In this document: one piece after another, positions 23,385-32,012 of the stretch | How positions within the stretch are numbered: the first letter of the stretch is position 1 | Layout of the letters: every line of letters starts with the position of its first letter | Source: Ohtaekwangia sp036786105 | Lineage (GTDB): Bacteria; Bacteroidota; Bacteroidia; Cytophagales; Cyclobacteriaceae | Assembly (NCBI RefSeq): GCF_036786105.1 | Contig: NZ_DAIQRQ010000012.1 | Coordinates: 41,838-105,837, forward strand | Direction: 5' to 3' | Length of the DNA stretch: 64,000 bases | Made by a program: the position numbers and the translations under genes | The notes under the pieces: generated by a model | Told to the model about the DNA's origin: nothing | Databases searched by the model: none | Seen by the model: only the letters and a program-made list of their open reading frames with translations

Positions 23385-25061
23385 ATGTCTAACTCCCTAT
23401 TCCGAAAGAAATCAATCCCGGCAATCCTTAAAGATGTTGAAGATGGAAACGATGATCATGGTTCCGCAAGTCTTAAAAAAGTACTGGGGGTACGCGACCT
23501 GACTTCGTTGGGTATAGCAGCCGTAATCGGGGCGGGTATCTTTTCTACCATTGGGCAAGCCGCTTATGATGGCGGCCCGGGGGTAATATTTCTCTTCATC
23601 ATTACCGCGATTACCTGTGGTTTCACCGCGTTATGTTATGCTGAATTTGCTTCGCGTGTTCCCGTGGCGGGCAGTGCCTACACATACTCGTATGTTACGT
23701 TCGGTGAAGTGGCCGCATGGGTTATCGGGTGGGCACTTATTCTGGAATATGGTATCGGCAACGTGGTGGTTTCCATATCGTGGAGCAGTTATTTCGCCAA
23801 CCTGCTGGAAGGTATAGGTATACATTTGCCGGCGTGGCTCACAACCGATCCGACTACAGCCAGAACTTCGTATGACGCTGCTATAGCGGCCGGAGCTTCT
23901 ACCGAAGGCATGGCCTGGACAACCGCTCCGCTTCTGGGCAGCTTCAGATTTATATGCAACCTGCCGGCGGCACTGATCATTGCTATTATTACTGTGCTGG
24001 CGTATATAGGTATAAAAGAAAGTCGCAGCAGTGCCAACTTCATGGTGGGATTAAAACTGGTTGTGCTCGCCATTATCGTAGCGGTGGGCGTATTCTATAT
24101 TGATACCAATAACTGGACTCCTTTTCTTCCCAATAATTTTACCGGTGTGCTGAAAGGTGTGTCGGCTGTGTTTTTTGCGTATATAGGATTCGATGCGATA
24201 TCCACCACAGCAGAAGAATGCGCCAATCCGCAACGAGACCTGCCGCGTGGTATGATGTACTCGCTCATCATTTGTACAATCATCTATGTAGTGGTAACAC
24301 TGGTAATTACCGGTATGGTAAATTATTCAGAGTTCAACAATGTGTCTGATCCGCTCGCGTATGTATTTGAAAAGATCAACCTCGGCAAAGTCGGGTTTTT
24401 TATCTCGGTGAGTGCTGTGCTTGCCGCCACCAGTGTGTTGCTCGTGTTTCAGATCGGGCAGCCGCGCATCTGGATGAGTATGAGCCGTGATGGTTTGCTG
24501 CCAAAGAAATTCTCCACTATACATCCCAGGTTTCAGACGCCATCGTTCTCTACGATTGTAACCGGTTTTATTGTTGCTATACCTTCGTTGTTTGTAGAGA
24601 GTGCCTTGATGACAGACCTTACCAGTATAGGAACCTTGTTTGCGTTTGTGCTGGTGTGTGGAGGTGTTCTATTGTTGCCCGAAGTGGAGGATAAAGACGC
24701 AAAGAAATTTAATCTTCCCAGGATCAATGGGCAATGGATTGTGCCGGTGCTCTTTGCTATATTTCTCTATGGATTTCGAGAGCGCATTGTATCATCGGTG
24801 AGCAACATTGGTAATGAATCGCATCAGGAAATATTGTTTATTGTATTCATAGTACTCGCAGCCGCCATTACGATCGCTTCTTTTATGAAGAAGCTTTCGC
24901 TTATACCGGTGCTGGGAATGTTGTGCTGTTTATACCTGATGATTGAAATACCAGCCCGCAGTTGGGCCGTATTCTTCGGCTGGATGCTCTTTGGCCTGGT
25001 GATCTACTTCAGCTACGGTTACTGGAAAAGTAAACTTTCGGCTGCAAAAAGTAAGGCGTAA
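23385..25061 (+). CDS. APC-family amino acid permease (CAT/YfnA-like)
   Basis: A 558-residue inner-membrane permease with about 13-14 helices. The N-terminal GLGLG-like region reads IAAVIGAGIFSTIGQAA, the unwound helix 1 typical of APC transporters. FFAYIGFDAISTTAEECANPQRDLPRG (helix 6 and following loop) is the hallmark of the cationic amino acid transporter (CAT) subgroup. Substrate is probably an amino acid, but cationic versus neutral cannot be decided. A small GlcG/HbpS-like gene follows after 23 bases and is probably co-transcribed. The start ATG has no obvious Shine-Dalgarno sequence. Confidence 0.9.
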   Translation: MSNSLFRKKSIPAILKDVEDGNDDHGSASLKKVLGVRDLTSLGIAAVIGAGIFSTIGQAAYDGGPGVIFLFIITAITCGFTALCYAEFASRVPVAGSAYTYSYVTFGEVAAWVIGWALILEYGIGNVVVSISWSSYFANLLEGIGIHLPAWLTTDPTTARTSYDAAIAAGASTEGMAWTTAPLLGSFRFICNLPAALIIAIITVLAYIGIKESRSSANFMVGLKLVVLAIIVAVGVFYIDTNNWTPFLPNNFTGVLKGVSAVFFAYIGFDAISTTAEECANPQRDLPRGMMYSLIICTIIYVVVTLVITGMVNYSEFNNVSDPLAYVFEKINLGKVGFFISVSAVLAATSVLLVFQIGQPRIWMSMSRDGLLPKKFSTIHPRFQTPSFSTIVTGFIVAIPSLFVESALMTDLTSIGTLFAFVLVCGGVLLLPEVEDKDAKKFNLPRINGQWIVPVLFAIFLYGFRERIVSSVSNIGNESHQEILFIVFIVLAAAITIASFMKKLSLIPVLGMLCCLYLMIEIPARSWAVFFGWMLFGLVIYFSYGYWKSKLSAAKSKA

Positions 25062-25084
25062 AAAATATACTATATCGATATCGC

Positions 25085-25498
25085 ATGTACTCCGTTGAAA
25101 AAGTAAGTTATACAGACGCGCTTAGCTTGTTGGATCAGGTAGTGCAGGAAGCTTCGAAGGTCCGGAAACATGTGGCGGTTGCTGTTGCCGGCCCGGAAGG
25201 CGAACTCATCGCTTTTCTGCGCATGGATGAAGCGAGTCCTGCAGCATCGGTTATAGCCCAGAATAAAGCATATACTTCGGCCCGCGATCGTAAATCAACG
25301 AAGCAGATGGGTGAATTTATGCTGGGCAGTGACAGGCCACCGGCATTCTGGGGCGATAAAGGTATAACCGGCTTTGGCGGTGGTTTACCAATCGTTCAAC
25401 AGGGAAAAGTTGTGGGTGGCATTGGTATCAGCGGACTGTCGGAAGAAGAGGATGAACGCATCGCCCGTGCCGCTATAGCGGCAGTGTATAAATATTGA
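25085..25498 (+). CDS. GlcG/HbpS-like (DUF336) protein
   Basis: A 137-residue single-domain protein of the GlcG/HbpS family. Diagnostic stretches are VAVAVAGPEGELIAFLRMDEA, the KAYTSA-R helix, and GGLPIVQQGKVVGGIGISG with an acidic E-E-D-E run before the last helix. HbpS binds heme and senses redox stress in Streptomyces, whereas GlcG belongs to glycolate operons. Neither role is implied by the neighbours here (an amino acid permease). There is no signal peptide. Length is normal for the family. Confidence 0.85.
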   Translation: MYSVEKVSYTDALSLLDQVVQEASKVRKHVAVAVAGPEGELIAFLRMDEASPAASVIAQNKAYTSARDRKSTKQMGEFMLGSDRPPAFWGDKGITGFGGGLPIVQQGKVVGGIGISGLSEEEDERIARAAIAAVYKY

Positions 25499-25583
25499 TT
25501 CCGATTGTCCGGAGAAAAAGAGGGGTATATCTATGCCGCTCCGTTTCTAAGGTATATAGTATATATGGTGAACGTTATTTCGA

Positions 25584-25679
25584 TCAGAGGTGAATCGAAA
25601 TGATAATGCCGTAAAGCAATGCGGCAATGGTAGGAGTCATTAACAACAAGTCGATCAGTTTGAATTTATTCGTTTTCAT
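25584..25679 (-). CDS. Small membrane protein (31 residues)
   Basis: An ATG frame of 31 codons in an otherwise empty 315-base gap. It has a basic start (MKTNKFKLID), then a hydrophobic span (LLLMTPTIAALLYGIIISI) and TGA. One transmembrane helix with a proline in the middle is predicted. It resembles the 28-residue ORF at 9809-9895 in type but not in sequence. No family recognised. The remainder of 25499-25813 shows nothing else. Confidence 0.4.
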   Translation of the reverse strand: MKTNKFKLIDLLLMTPTIAALLYGIIISIHL

Positions 25680-25813
25680 TTTCGTAAGGGGATAATCCCG
25701 ATAACATTGTTGATGGGGGAAGTCCTAAAATCATGCCAATCGACTAAAGCGGTAATAACGGTCGCTTTTCAATCCGGGAAATTCCACTAACTTCCCTCGA
25801 ATTGTTGAAAATT

Positions 25814-26329
25814 ATGCTGGATTCAAATACTGTGATGCAAAAGGCCAAGACATCGGCTTTTTACCGGATGCTTCTCAACTGGTCTTTAAACCGGATGATT
25901 CCCTTTAATCGGCCACATGGTTTCCGAATACTGGAAATTGGTGACTATCACCTGAAAACGCTGGTGCCTTACCGTAAAAGAAACTTCAATCACATCCGCG
26001 GCATTCATGCCTGTGCACTGGCTACGATCTCCGAATTTACCACCGGCTTTCTCCTGATCGGCAAACTCGATTCAAGAAAATACAGGCTTATTATGCAACG
26101 CCTGGAAATGGATTATCACTACCAGGCCAAGATGGATGCAACGGCTACGTTCACGATCTCGGAAGAGTGGATACAGCGTGCTGTTTATGAGCCCTTGAAA
26201 ACACAGGAAGCTGTGGTGATCATTTGCGAGGTAAAGATCCACGATGCGAACGGAAATCATCTTACCACCGGCAAAATACACTGGCAGATAAAAGACTGGC
26301 AGAAAGTAAAAACGAAAGTAGCTGCCTGA
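25814..26329 (+). CDS. DUF4442 protein (hotdog-fold, thioesterase-like)
   Basis: A 171-residue protein of DUF4442, a hotdog-fold family related to acyl-CoA thioesterases (PaaI/YiiD type). The stretch IRGIHACALATISEFTTGFLL corresponds to the central hotdog helix and its entrance, and the C-terminal strands end in GKIHWQIKDW. Most members lack proven substrates; acyl chains are a fair guess only. The ATG at 25814 is chosen over a TTG four codons earlier. It is the first of four tightly packed plus-strand genes (DUF4442, Mpo1-like, GNAT-like, glycosyltransferase), the first three meeting end to start or nearly so. This suggests one operon for lipid or envelope modification (inference). Confidence 0.8.
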   Translation: MLDSNTVMQKAKTSAFYRMLLNWSLNRMIPFNRPHGFRILEIGDYHLKTLVPYRKRNFNHIRGIHACALATISEFTTGFLLIGKLDSRKYRLIMQRLEMDYHYQAKMDATATFTISEEWIQRAVYEPLKTQEAVVIICEVKIHDANGNHLTTGKIHWQIKDWQKVKTKVAA

Positions 26330-26389
26330 GTGCAGCGTTTGAAGATTGAACGGAATGAAGTAAATTTCTTACCCAAAACGAAAGGGCGT

Positions 26390-26869
26390 ATGCGCAGAAT
26401 AGACCAACTGTTGTCGGAGTATGGCGAAAGCCATCAGAACCATACCAATAAATCCATTCACTGGATCTGTGTGCCGCTGATCTTCTTCAGCATTGTAGGG
26501 CTCATTGCATCTATACCTTCGCAACCGGTGCAATCGGTATTGGGCCAGGGAAATGTATATGCAAATTGGGCTACGGTAGTGCTGGTGCTGGTAACGATCT
26601 ATTATGTTTCCCTATCTATACCGCTTAGCATTGGCATGATGTTGTTTGGCGTTGCCTGCCTGGCGGTAGCCAATGTTATTACGCGCCTCAATATAGCGCC
26701 ACTCTGGGTGGTATGCATTGCTATATTTGTGCTCGCCTGGATCGGCCAGTTCTACGGGCACAAAGTAGAAGGCAAGAAACCATCGTTTTTGAAAGATGTT
26801 CAGTTTCTGCTGATCGGCCCCGCGTGGCTCATGCACTTTGTTTATAAAAAACTAGGAATCCCGTATTGA
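26390..26869 (+). CDS. Mpo1-like (DUF962) membrane protein
   Basis: A 159-residue protein with four hydrophobic helices, of the DUF962/YGL010w family. The conserved N-terminal signature HQNHTNKSIHWICVPLIFFS and the C-terminal WIGQFYGHKVEGKKPSFLKD with LIGPAWLM are both present, including the histidines that bind iron in yeast Mpo1. That enzyme removes one carbon from 2-hydroxy fatty acids, an alpha-oxidation step. A similar dioxygenase activity is plausible here but unproven. The ATG at 26390 starts 60 bases downstream of the DUF4442 stop; a GTG at 26330 exists, but its extra residues are not family-like. The next gene begins immediately after its stop. Confidence 0.83.
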   Translation: MRRIDQLLSEYGESHQNHTNKSIHWICVPLIFFSIVGLIASIPSQPVQSVLGQGNVYANWATVVLVLVTIYYVSLSIPLSIGMMLFGVACLAVANVITRLNIAPLWVVCIAIFVLAWIGQFYGHKVEGKKPSFLKDVQFLLIGPAWLMHFVYKKLGIPY

Positions 26870-27805
26870 TTGGAAGAGTATAGTTTTCATGAAGGCGTTC
26901 TGCCGATCGCATATTCTACAGACCTGGCGATTTCTTTATTCAATAAGTATGAACATATATACCTGCAGTCACCTGAAGGCTGGTATACCTTTTATGCATT
27001 GCATGATAAGTATAAATGCGTTGACTGCCTGATGCATGTTCACGTTGATGGTAAAGAGGCTAACAGTCCCCTGCGTGCACCTTTTGGTGGCCTTGAGTGT
27101 GCAGACGATGTAGCACCCGCAGTGCTTTACGCCTTTCTCGAATTTGTAACGAATCGTATCCGCGAGAAAGGCGCATCTGTTTTTACCATCAAACATGCTC
27201 CGCAAAATTATTGTTACCGGCAAAATGCGCTGACAGAAACGTTTCTGCTAAATATAGGCTTCCAGGTGGTAGATGCGGAAGTAGGAACGATTATAGAAGT
27301 GAAGCCTGATTTTATAGCCCATGCCGATACCTGGGAAAAACGAAAGCTGCGACAGGCCCAGGAAGCGCAGCTCTTTTTCCGTACAATAGATAATGAATCG
27401 CTGGACGATGTATATCTTTTTATTCTCGCATGTCGCAAACAGAAAGGATATAGCTTGTCGATGACGCTGGCCGATCTGCGCAAAACGGTTCATGAATTTC
27501 CGGAGCAGTATTATTTGTTTGGTATATACCATGACGGTAAACTGGTAGCCGCTTCTATCGCTGTTCGCGTGCGTGAAAATATACTTTATAATTTTTACTC
27601 CGATCACGACAAAGAATACGATGCCTATAGCCCTGTAGTAATGCTCCTGGAAGGCATGCATCGGTTTTGTGTTGATAATGATATAGCTATGCTTGACCTC
27701 GGTACCTCGGCAACAGACGGCAAACCAAATTTTGGTTTACTGGATTTTAAACTTCGCCTGGGTGGCAAGCCGACACCCAAGTTAACGTTTCGTAAAACAT
27801 GGTAA
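26870..27805 (+). CDS. GNAT/FemAB-like acyltransferase
   Basis: A 311-residue soluble protein with two GNAT-like halves, best described as BioF2/FemAB-type acetyltransferase-fold (PF13480-like). The second half (about residues 160-311) includes the region LFGIYHDGKLVAASIAVRV, followed by YSPVVMLLEGMHRFC and LDLGTSATDGKPNFGLLDFK. This GTS...KPNFGLLDFK ending recurs in Bacteroidota proteins next to glycosyltransferases. No ATG lies near the expected N-terminus; the TTG at 26870, right after the previous TGA, is the best start. It overlaps the glycosyltransferase gene by 7 bases. A role in transferring an acyl or aminoacyl group to a surface glycan is inference. Confidence 0.68.
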   Translation: MEEYSFHEGVLPIAYSTDLAISLFNKYEHIYLQSPEGWYTFYALHDKYKCVDCLMHVHVDGKEANSPLRAPFGGLECADDVAPAVLYAFLEFVTNRIREKGASVFTIKHAPQNYCYRQNALTETFLLNIGFQVVDAEVGTIIEVKPDFIAHADTWEKRKLRQAQEAQLFFRTIDNESLDDVYLFILACRKQKGYSLSMTLADLRKTVHEFPEQYYLFGIYHDGKLVAASIAVRVRENILYNFYSDHDKEYDAYSPVVMLLEGMHRFCVDNDIAMLDLGTSATDGKPNFGLLDFKLRLGGKPTPKLTFRKTW

Positions 27806-28767
27806 TGCAAGGTCCGCTTGTTTCAGTAATATGCCTGTGTTATAATCATGCGCAGTTCGTGGAGGAGGCGTTGCAATCGGTAATCGATCAGACTTATAAA
27901 AACATTCAGATCATTATTGTGGATGATGCCAGTAAAGACAATAGCGCATCGGTAATCAGGAACTTTATAGAACGATCCGGGCGAAGCGATATACACTTTT
28001 TACCACTGCAAGCCAACGTTGGTAACTGCAAAGCATTCAACAAAGGTTTTGCATTGGCTACAGGAGACTATATCATCGATTTTGCTACGGACGATATTAT
28101 GGTGCCCGAGCGGGTGGAAAAGCAGGTTGAGTTTTTCGGAAAGCTGAATCATTCAGTAGGTGTTATATTCTCGGATGCCATTTATGTTACCAGCGATCGT
28201 AAATTTCTATACAATCATTTTGACAATCTGATCCGCAGGAAGCTGATACGATCCATACCGGAAGGCGATGTGTTTAAAGATGTACTCACTACTTATTTTA
28301 TATCATCGCCCACAATGATGATCCGGAAAGAAGTGTTGGATGAGCTTGGTGGATACGATGAGAATCTTGCCTATGAAGATTTTGATTTCTGGGTGCGCTC
28401 TGCTCGCAAGTACCGGTATAATTATACCATCGAGAAACTTACCATTGTGCGCAAGACTCCTGAATCTATGTCTACCGGGTGGTATAAAATTGGCGATCGT
28501 CAGTTAGATTCTACTTACAGGGTGTGCCGCAAAGCACAAAAGCTCGTTAGAAACGAGTCAGAAGAAAAGGCTTTGATTCAACGCGTGCGTTATGAGTTGA
28601 AGCAATCCGCGTTTTCGGAGAACTTCAAAGAAGGCGAATCATTTTATACCTTGTTGAAGGAGCTAACCTCACCAGCATGGGAGGATACTTTTTATTATGC
28701 CATTATACAGTTGAAGTTGCCGCTGGCATTCCTGCGCAATGTATATAACAAAATCAAGTTCAATTAA
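27799..28767 (+). CDS. Family 2 glycosyltransferase
   Basis: A 322-residue GT2 enzyme. The Rossmann-like N-terminal domain (about residues 6-225) has PLVSVICLCYNHAQFVEEAL, the nucleotide-binding IIIVDDASKDNS, and a metal-binding acidic motif in FATDDIMVPE. The acceptor-side YDENLAYEDFDFWVR supplies the catalytic ED region. A helical C-terminus follows and no membrane helix is evident, so the protein is probably cytoplasmic or peripheral. Donor and acceptor are unknown. The start overlaps the acyltransferase gene by 7 bases; a second ATG two codons later is also possible. Its stop overlaps the opposite-strand dioxygenase stop by 4 bases. Confidence 0.9.
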   Translation: MVMQGPLVSVICLCYNHAQFVEEALQSVIDQTYKNIQIIIVDDASKDNSASVIRNFIERSGRSDIHFLPLQANVGNCKAFNKGFALATGDYIIDFATDDIMVPERVEKQVEFFGKLNHSVGVIFSDAIYVTSDRKFLYNHFDNLIRRKLIRSIPEGDVFKDVLTTYFISSPTMMIRKEVLDELGGYDENLAYEDFDFWVRSARKYRYNYTIEKLTIVRKTPESMSTGWYKIGDRQLDSTYRVCRKAQKLVRNESEEKALIQRVRYELKQSAFSENFKEGESFYTLLKELTSPAWEDTFYYAIIQLKLPLAFLRNVYNKIKFN

Positions 28768-29576
28768 TACGATCGTTTCCACAGACGAATCTCAATAGAG
28801 ATGCGGGTATCATCTTTTGATGAGTTGATGGAACCTCCATGAATCAGATAAGGAGAAAACACCAACACTTCGTTAAGGTTCGGCGATGGCCGCAGCATCG
28901 TAAAATTTCCTTTAATAGCGGTAACTGCAGGGACGTTGTATTTGATACCATTGATATCAGCTCCCTTTACGGTTCGTTCAATTTTTGACTCCGGCCATGT
29001 ATGACTTCCCGGAATCATCATGAGCGATGTAAGTTCGTTGCTGCCGGCAATGGGTATATAGAGATTAATGCAATTGTCGTAATCTTCAAGCCAGATATCA
29101 CGATGCAGTGGATTATTATCGGTCTTGCTGGGGCGTATTACCCGAAAATGAAATACACGTTGTTGGTCAAATGGATTTTTAGTGATCAGGGAAGTCTTGC
29201 AGATTTCGGAAATACGTTCTTCCAACAGATGTACAGCAACCGGAAACTCGCTTATGTTGAGTAGTTTTGTTTTGTCAACGGCTTTGAGGTGTGTTGCGAA
29301 ATCTTCGGCTACCGTATGATAACGTGAAAGCGTAAAATTATAGTCTACCGGTAATCCTGCTTGTTGCCAGCGACTGATCAACAGACTATATACATTCTTG
29401 GCGAACTGAGCGTAAAGAGCATCATCGAAGAGCTTCTCTATCGTAAATCCGGTAGCGTGCCACGGTGTACCGGCTGTAAGATCAATGCTCTCATCCAGCA
29501 GTACTTTCTCTTCTCCCCATGTTTTTTCTCCCCGGGAATGGTATGAGAAATGATATTTACCTACAGAATACTCCAT
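28764..29576 (-). CDS. Fe(II)/2-oxoglutarate dioxygenase (PhyH-like)
   Basis: A 270-residue protein with a jelly-roll dioxygenase core. The metal-binding H-x-D is in NPLHRDIWLED, the distal histidine in PYLIHGGSINSS, and the 2-oxoglutarate arginine probably in DDTRISIEIRLW. The order and spacing match phytanoyl-CoA-hydroxylase-like enzymes. The substrate cannot be inferred from sequence. The ATG at 29576 is used, because the longer frame would run back through the rsgA gene. It starts only 4 bases after the rsgA stop, so it is translated with this ribosome-assembly GTPase. Either the pair is accidental packing or the enzyme acts on a ribosomal or translation target (inference). Confidence 0.75.
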   Translation of the reverse strand: MEYSVGKYHFSYHSRGEKTWGEEKVLLDESIDLTAGTPWHATGFTIEKLFDDALYAQFAKNVYSLLISRWQQAGLPVDYNFTLSRYHTVAEDFATHLKAVDKTKLLNISEFPVAVHLLEERISEICKTSLITKNPFDQQRVFHFRVIRPSKTDNNPLHRDIWLEDYDNCINLYIPIAGSNELTSLMMIPGSHTWPESKIERTVKGADINGIKYNVPAVTAIKGNFTMLRPSPNLNEVLVFSPYLIHGGSINSSKDDTRISIEIRLWKRSY

Positions 29577-29580
29577 AGCC

Positions 29581-30492
29581 TTACTTTCTGTTATCCTCTC
29601 CCAGCACCATGCTAATATAGTTTTGATACCGGCTTCGTGCAATGGTGCCGTTTTGTACGGCTTCGATAATGGCACACTTCGGTTCGTTTATGTGGATACA
29701 GCGCGAACCGAACTTGCAGGAGAGCCGCAGGTCGCGCATCTCCGGAAAGTAATCGGAAATTTCCTGTTCGGTCATTTCTACCAATCCCCATTCTTTTACA
29801 CCGGGTGTATCGATCACAAATGTTTTCTCATCCAGTGCAAACATTTCAGCAAAGGTTGTGGTGTGTGTACCCTTTTCTGAAAAGGCAGATATATCACCAA
29901 CGCTCTGATTGATGGCGGGTGCGATCTTGTTGAGCAGTGTAGATTTACCTACACCTGAGTGCCCGGCTATCAGCGTAACTTTGTCTTGCAATATTGCACG
30001 GATCATCTCCGGGTTGTCTGCCTGTGCTGATATAGAAAAGCAGGTTACGCCAATGCTTTCATATAGTGCTATGAGTTGCTTTACCTGCTCAACTTCTTCT
30101 TCGCTTAATAAATCTCTTTTGTTGAATACAATCACTTGCGGGATTCTGAACGCTTCTGCACTTACCAGGAAACGATCTATAAATCCCAGTGAAGTTCTGG
30201 GCATAGCCAGTGTTACTACCAGTAAAGCCTGATCGATATTCGCGGCCAGCACATGAGAGTGGCCCGTCTTTTTTACTGACTGTCGTAAGATGTGATTGTC
30301 GCGGGGAAGAATAGCAGTGATGGAACCTATATCGTGATCGAGGTCAAACGCAACACGATCGCCCACCGCTACGGGGTTTGTCTCTTTAATGCCTTCCAGG
30401 CGGATCTTTCCACGCACGCGACAGGTATATTTCTTTCCGTCTGCGAGAACATCGTAGAACGATCCGGTGGAGCGCATGACTATTCCATTCAT
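29581..30492 (-). CDS. rsgA: Ribosome small-subunit GTPase RsgA (YjeQ)
   Basis: A 303-residue circularly permuted GTPase that helps late 30S maturation. An N-terminal OB-fold (about residues 1-65) is followed by the permuted G motifs: G4 FNKRDLL, G1 GHSGVGKST, G3 DTPGVKEWG. The C-terminal zinc finger uses C-x-F-GSRCIH-x5-C (SCKFGSRCIHINEPKC). All expected elements are present and the length is standard. The gene is followed within 4 bases by a 2-oxoglutarate dioxygenase on the same strand. Identification is firm. Confidence 0.96.
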   Translation of the reverse strand: MNGIVMRSTGSFYDVLADGKKYTCRVRGKIRLEGIKETNPVAVGDRVAFDLDHDIGSITAILPRDNHILRQSVKKTGHSHVLAANIDQALLVVTLAMPRTSLGFIDRFLVSAEAFRIPQVIVFNKRDLLSEEEVEQVKQLIALYESIGVTCFSISAQADNPEMIRAILQDKVTLIAGHSGVGKSTLLNKIAPAINQSVGDISAFSEKGTHTTTFAEMFALDEKTFVIDTPGVKEWGLVEMTEQEISDYFPEMRDLRLSCKFGSRCIHINEPKCAIIEAVQNGTIARSRYQNYISMVLGEDNRK

Positions 30493-30504
30493 TTAAACGT
30501 GTTA

Positions 30505-30654
30505 TCTGGTTGATGGCTGTAAATGGCTGCTGGCCTCTGGCCGCAAGCTACTGGTGGTGTGAGTGTTGGTTAGAGTGTGTTTGGTTCCCCACAGAATAAC
30601 AAAGATTTTTAAATGCATTTTTTTTGTGTAATTCTGTGAGTTCTGTGGGAATAT
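30505..30654. repeat. Word-like intergenic repeats (GCTGCTGGC type and CACAGAATAACA type)
   Basis: GGCTGCTGGCCTCTGGCCGC with GTGTGAGTG is followed by a second kind of repeat: CCCCACAGAATAACA against an inverted-looking TTCTGTGAGTTCTGTGGG. No gene is visible between rsgA and waaA. The inverted arms could form a weak hairpin downstream of waaA's neighbour, but no T-run places it. Confidence 0.45.
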
Positions 30655-31896
30655 TTATGACTTAACAATACCTCGACAATATTCCATGATCTTTTCAGTG
30701 GCACCCAGATTTTCTTCTACATATTGCCGCGTTACTTCGCAGGCGAGCAGGAAGTTCTCGGGTATATTCAGCATCTCGTATTTTGCTTTCAGATCGGTAT
30801 AGTCTGATACTTCAAACGCCCCGCCCCGATTGATCAGGTCAACTGCTTCCTGGAACTTCTCGAAATTTTTATTCCCGAAAAGTATAGGTACTCCATAGCA
30901 TGCAGCTTCAAGAATATTATGCAGGCCTTTGCCGAAGGCGCCTCCTATATATGCAAACTCACCATATCTATAAAGGCGCGAAAGCATGCCAATGTTATCG
31001 ATGATCAACACCTGGAAGTCTTCCGGCTTTACATGCTCGGCTACCGAATAGCGGATCGATTTTACCTGCAATGCTTTTTCAAGATTGGAGATGAATGATT
31101 CGGTGATCTCGTGCGGAGCAATGATAAACTTCATCCGGTTCTCGTTAATGAACGGAGCCAGCACATCGAGGTCTTCCGGCCAGCAGCTGCCAATTACCAT
31201 GGCCTTCTGATCATTCTTGAATGCCCTGGCGATAGCAATCTCTCCGCTTTGCTTTACAATCTGATGAACCCGATCGAAACGTGTATCGCCTACACGTTTG
31301 CAATTGGTAATATGGATAGTCTGAAGCAGTTGTCGTGACTCATCGTTTTGTACAAAGAAGTAAGAGAATTGGGTGAGTATCTTCCGGTAAAACCCGCCAT
31401 AGCGTTGAAAGAACAATTGTTCTTTACGAAAGATAGCCGATATCGATATGAGCGGAATGTTGTGTGTGCGGAGTTCGTGCGCATAATGATACCAGAATTC
31501 ATACTTTACAAAAATAGCCAGTGTGGGCTTGGCAATCGCTATAAACCTGCGGGCGTTGTGAGCTGTATCCAACGGCAGGTAGTATACATAATCTGCCTGG
31601 TCATAATTCTTGCGAACCTCATAGCCGGAAGGAGAAAAGAATGTGAGCAGTATGGAGACGTTAGGAAATTCTTTCTTCAGAGCTTCGATTACCGGGCGCC
31701 CTTGCTCAAACTCTCCCAATGAAGCACAGTGAACCCATATCAGGGGCGTTGTGCCCGCACGATCAACATCGGCTGACAGTCGCCTGAATATCTTTTTGCG
31801 CCCAGTAACAAATGCCTTTGCTTTGGGATGAAAGATGCTGGCGAGCTTTATCAAGACCCCAAGCAATTGAATTGAAATGCTGTATAGGAACTCCAT
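30655..31896 (-). CDS. waaA: 3-deoxy-D-manno-octulosonic acid transferase
   Basis: A 413-residue GT-B glycosyltransferase that adds Kdo to lipid A precursors at the inner membrane. An N-terminal membrane anchor (about residues 1-22) is followed by VHCASLGEFEQGRPVIEAL, which contains the catalytic Glu region of the family. The second domain has GSCWPEDL and the donor-binding GEFAYIGGAFGKGLHNILEA with PILFGNKN. The ATG at 31896 is chosen over a TTG six codons upstream. Length fits WaaA/KdtA, and the gene stands alone here. It shows that the organism makes a Kdo-containing lipopolysaccharide core. Confidence 0.94.
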   Translation of the reverse strand: MEFLYSISIQLLGVLIKLASIFHPKAKAFVTGRKKIFRRLSADVDRAGTTPLIWVHCASLGEFEQGRPVIEALKKEFPNVSILLTFFSPSGYEVRKNYDQADYVYYLPLDTAHNARRFIAIAKPTLAIFVKYEFWYHYAHELRTHNIPLISISAIFRKEQLFFQRYGGFYRKILTQFSYFFVQNDESRQLLQTIHITNCKRVGDTRFDRVHQIVKQSGEIAIARAFKNDQKAMVIGSCWPEDLDVLAPFINENRMKFIIAPHEITESFISNLEKALQVKSIRYSVAEHVKPEDFQVLIIDNIGMLSRLYRYGEFAYIGGAFGKGLHNILEAACYGVPILFGNKNFEKFQEAVDLINRGGAFEVSDYTDLKAKYEMLNIPENFLLACEVTRQYVEENLGATEKIMEYCRGIVKS

Positions 31897-32012
31897 TCTT
31901 ACGCAAAAATACAAAGCAAGGTATAAGACCTGCGATTATTTTATGATCTTTACTTAAACAAAGTTTACCAAATCTGATATTTTGGAATGAATAAGCGTTT
32001 AATCAAAATTAT

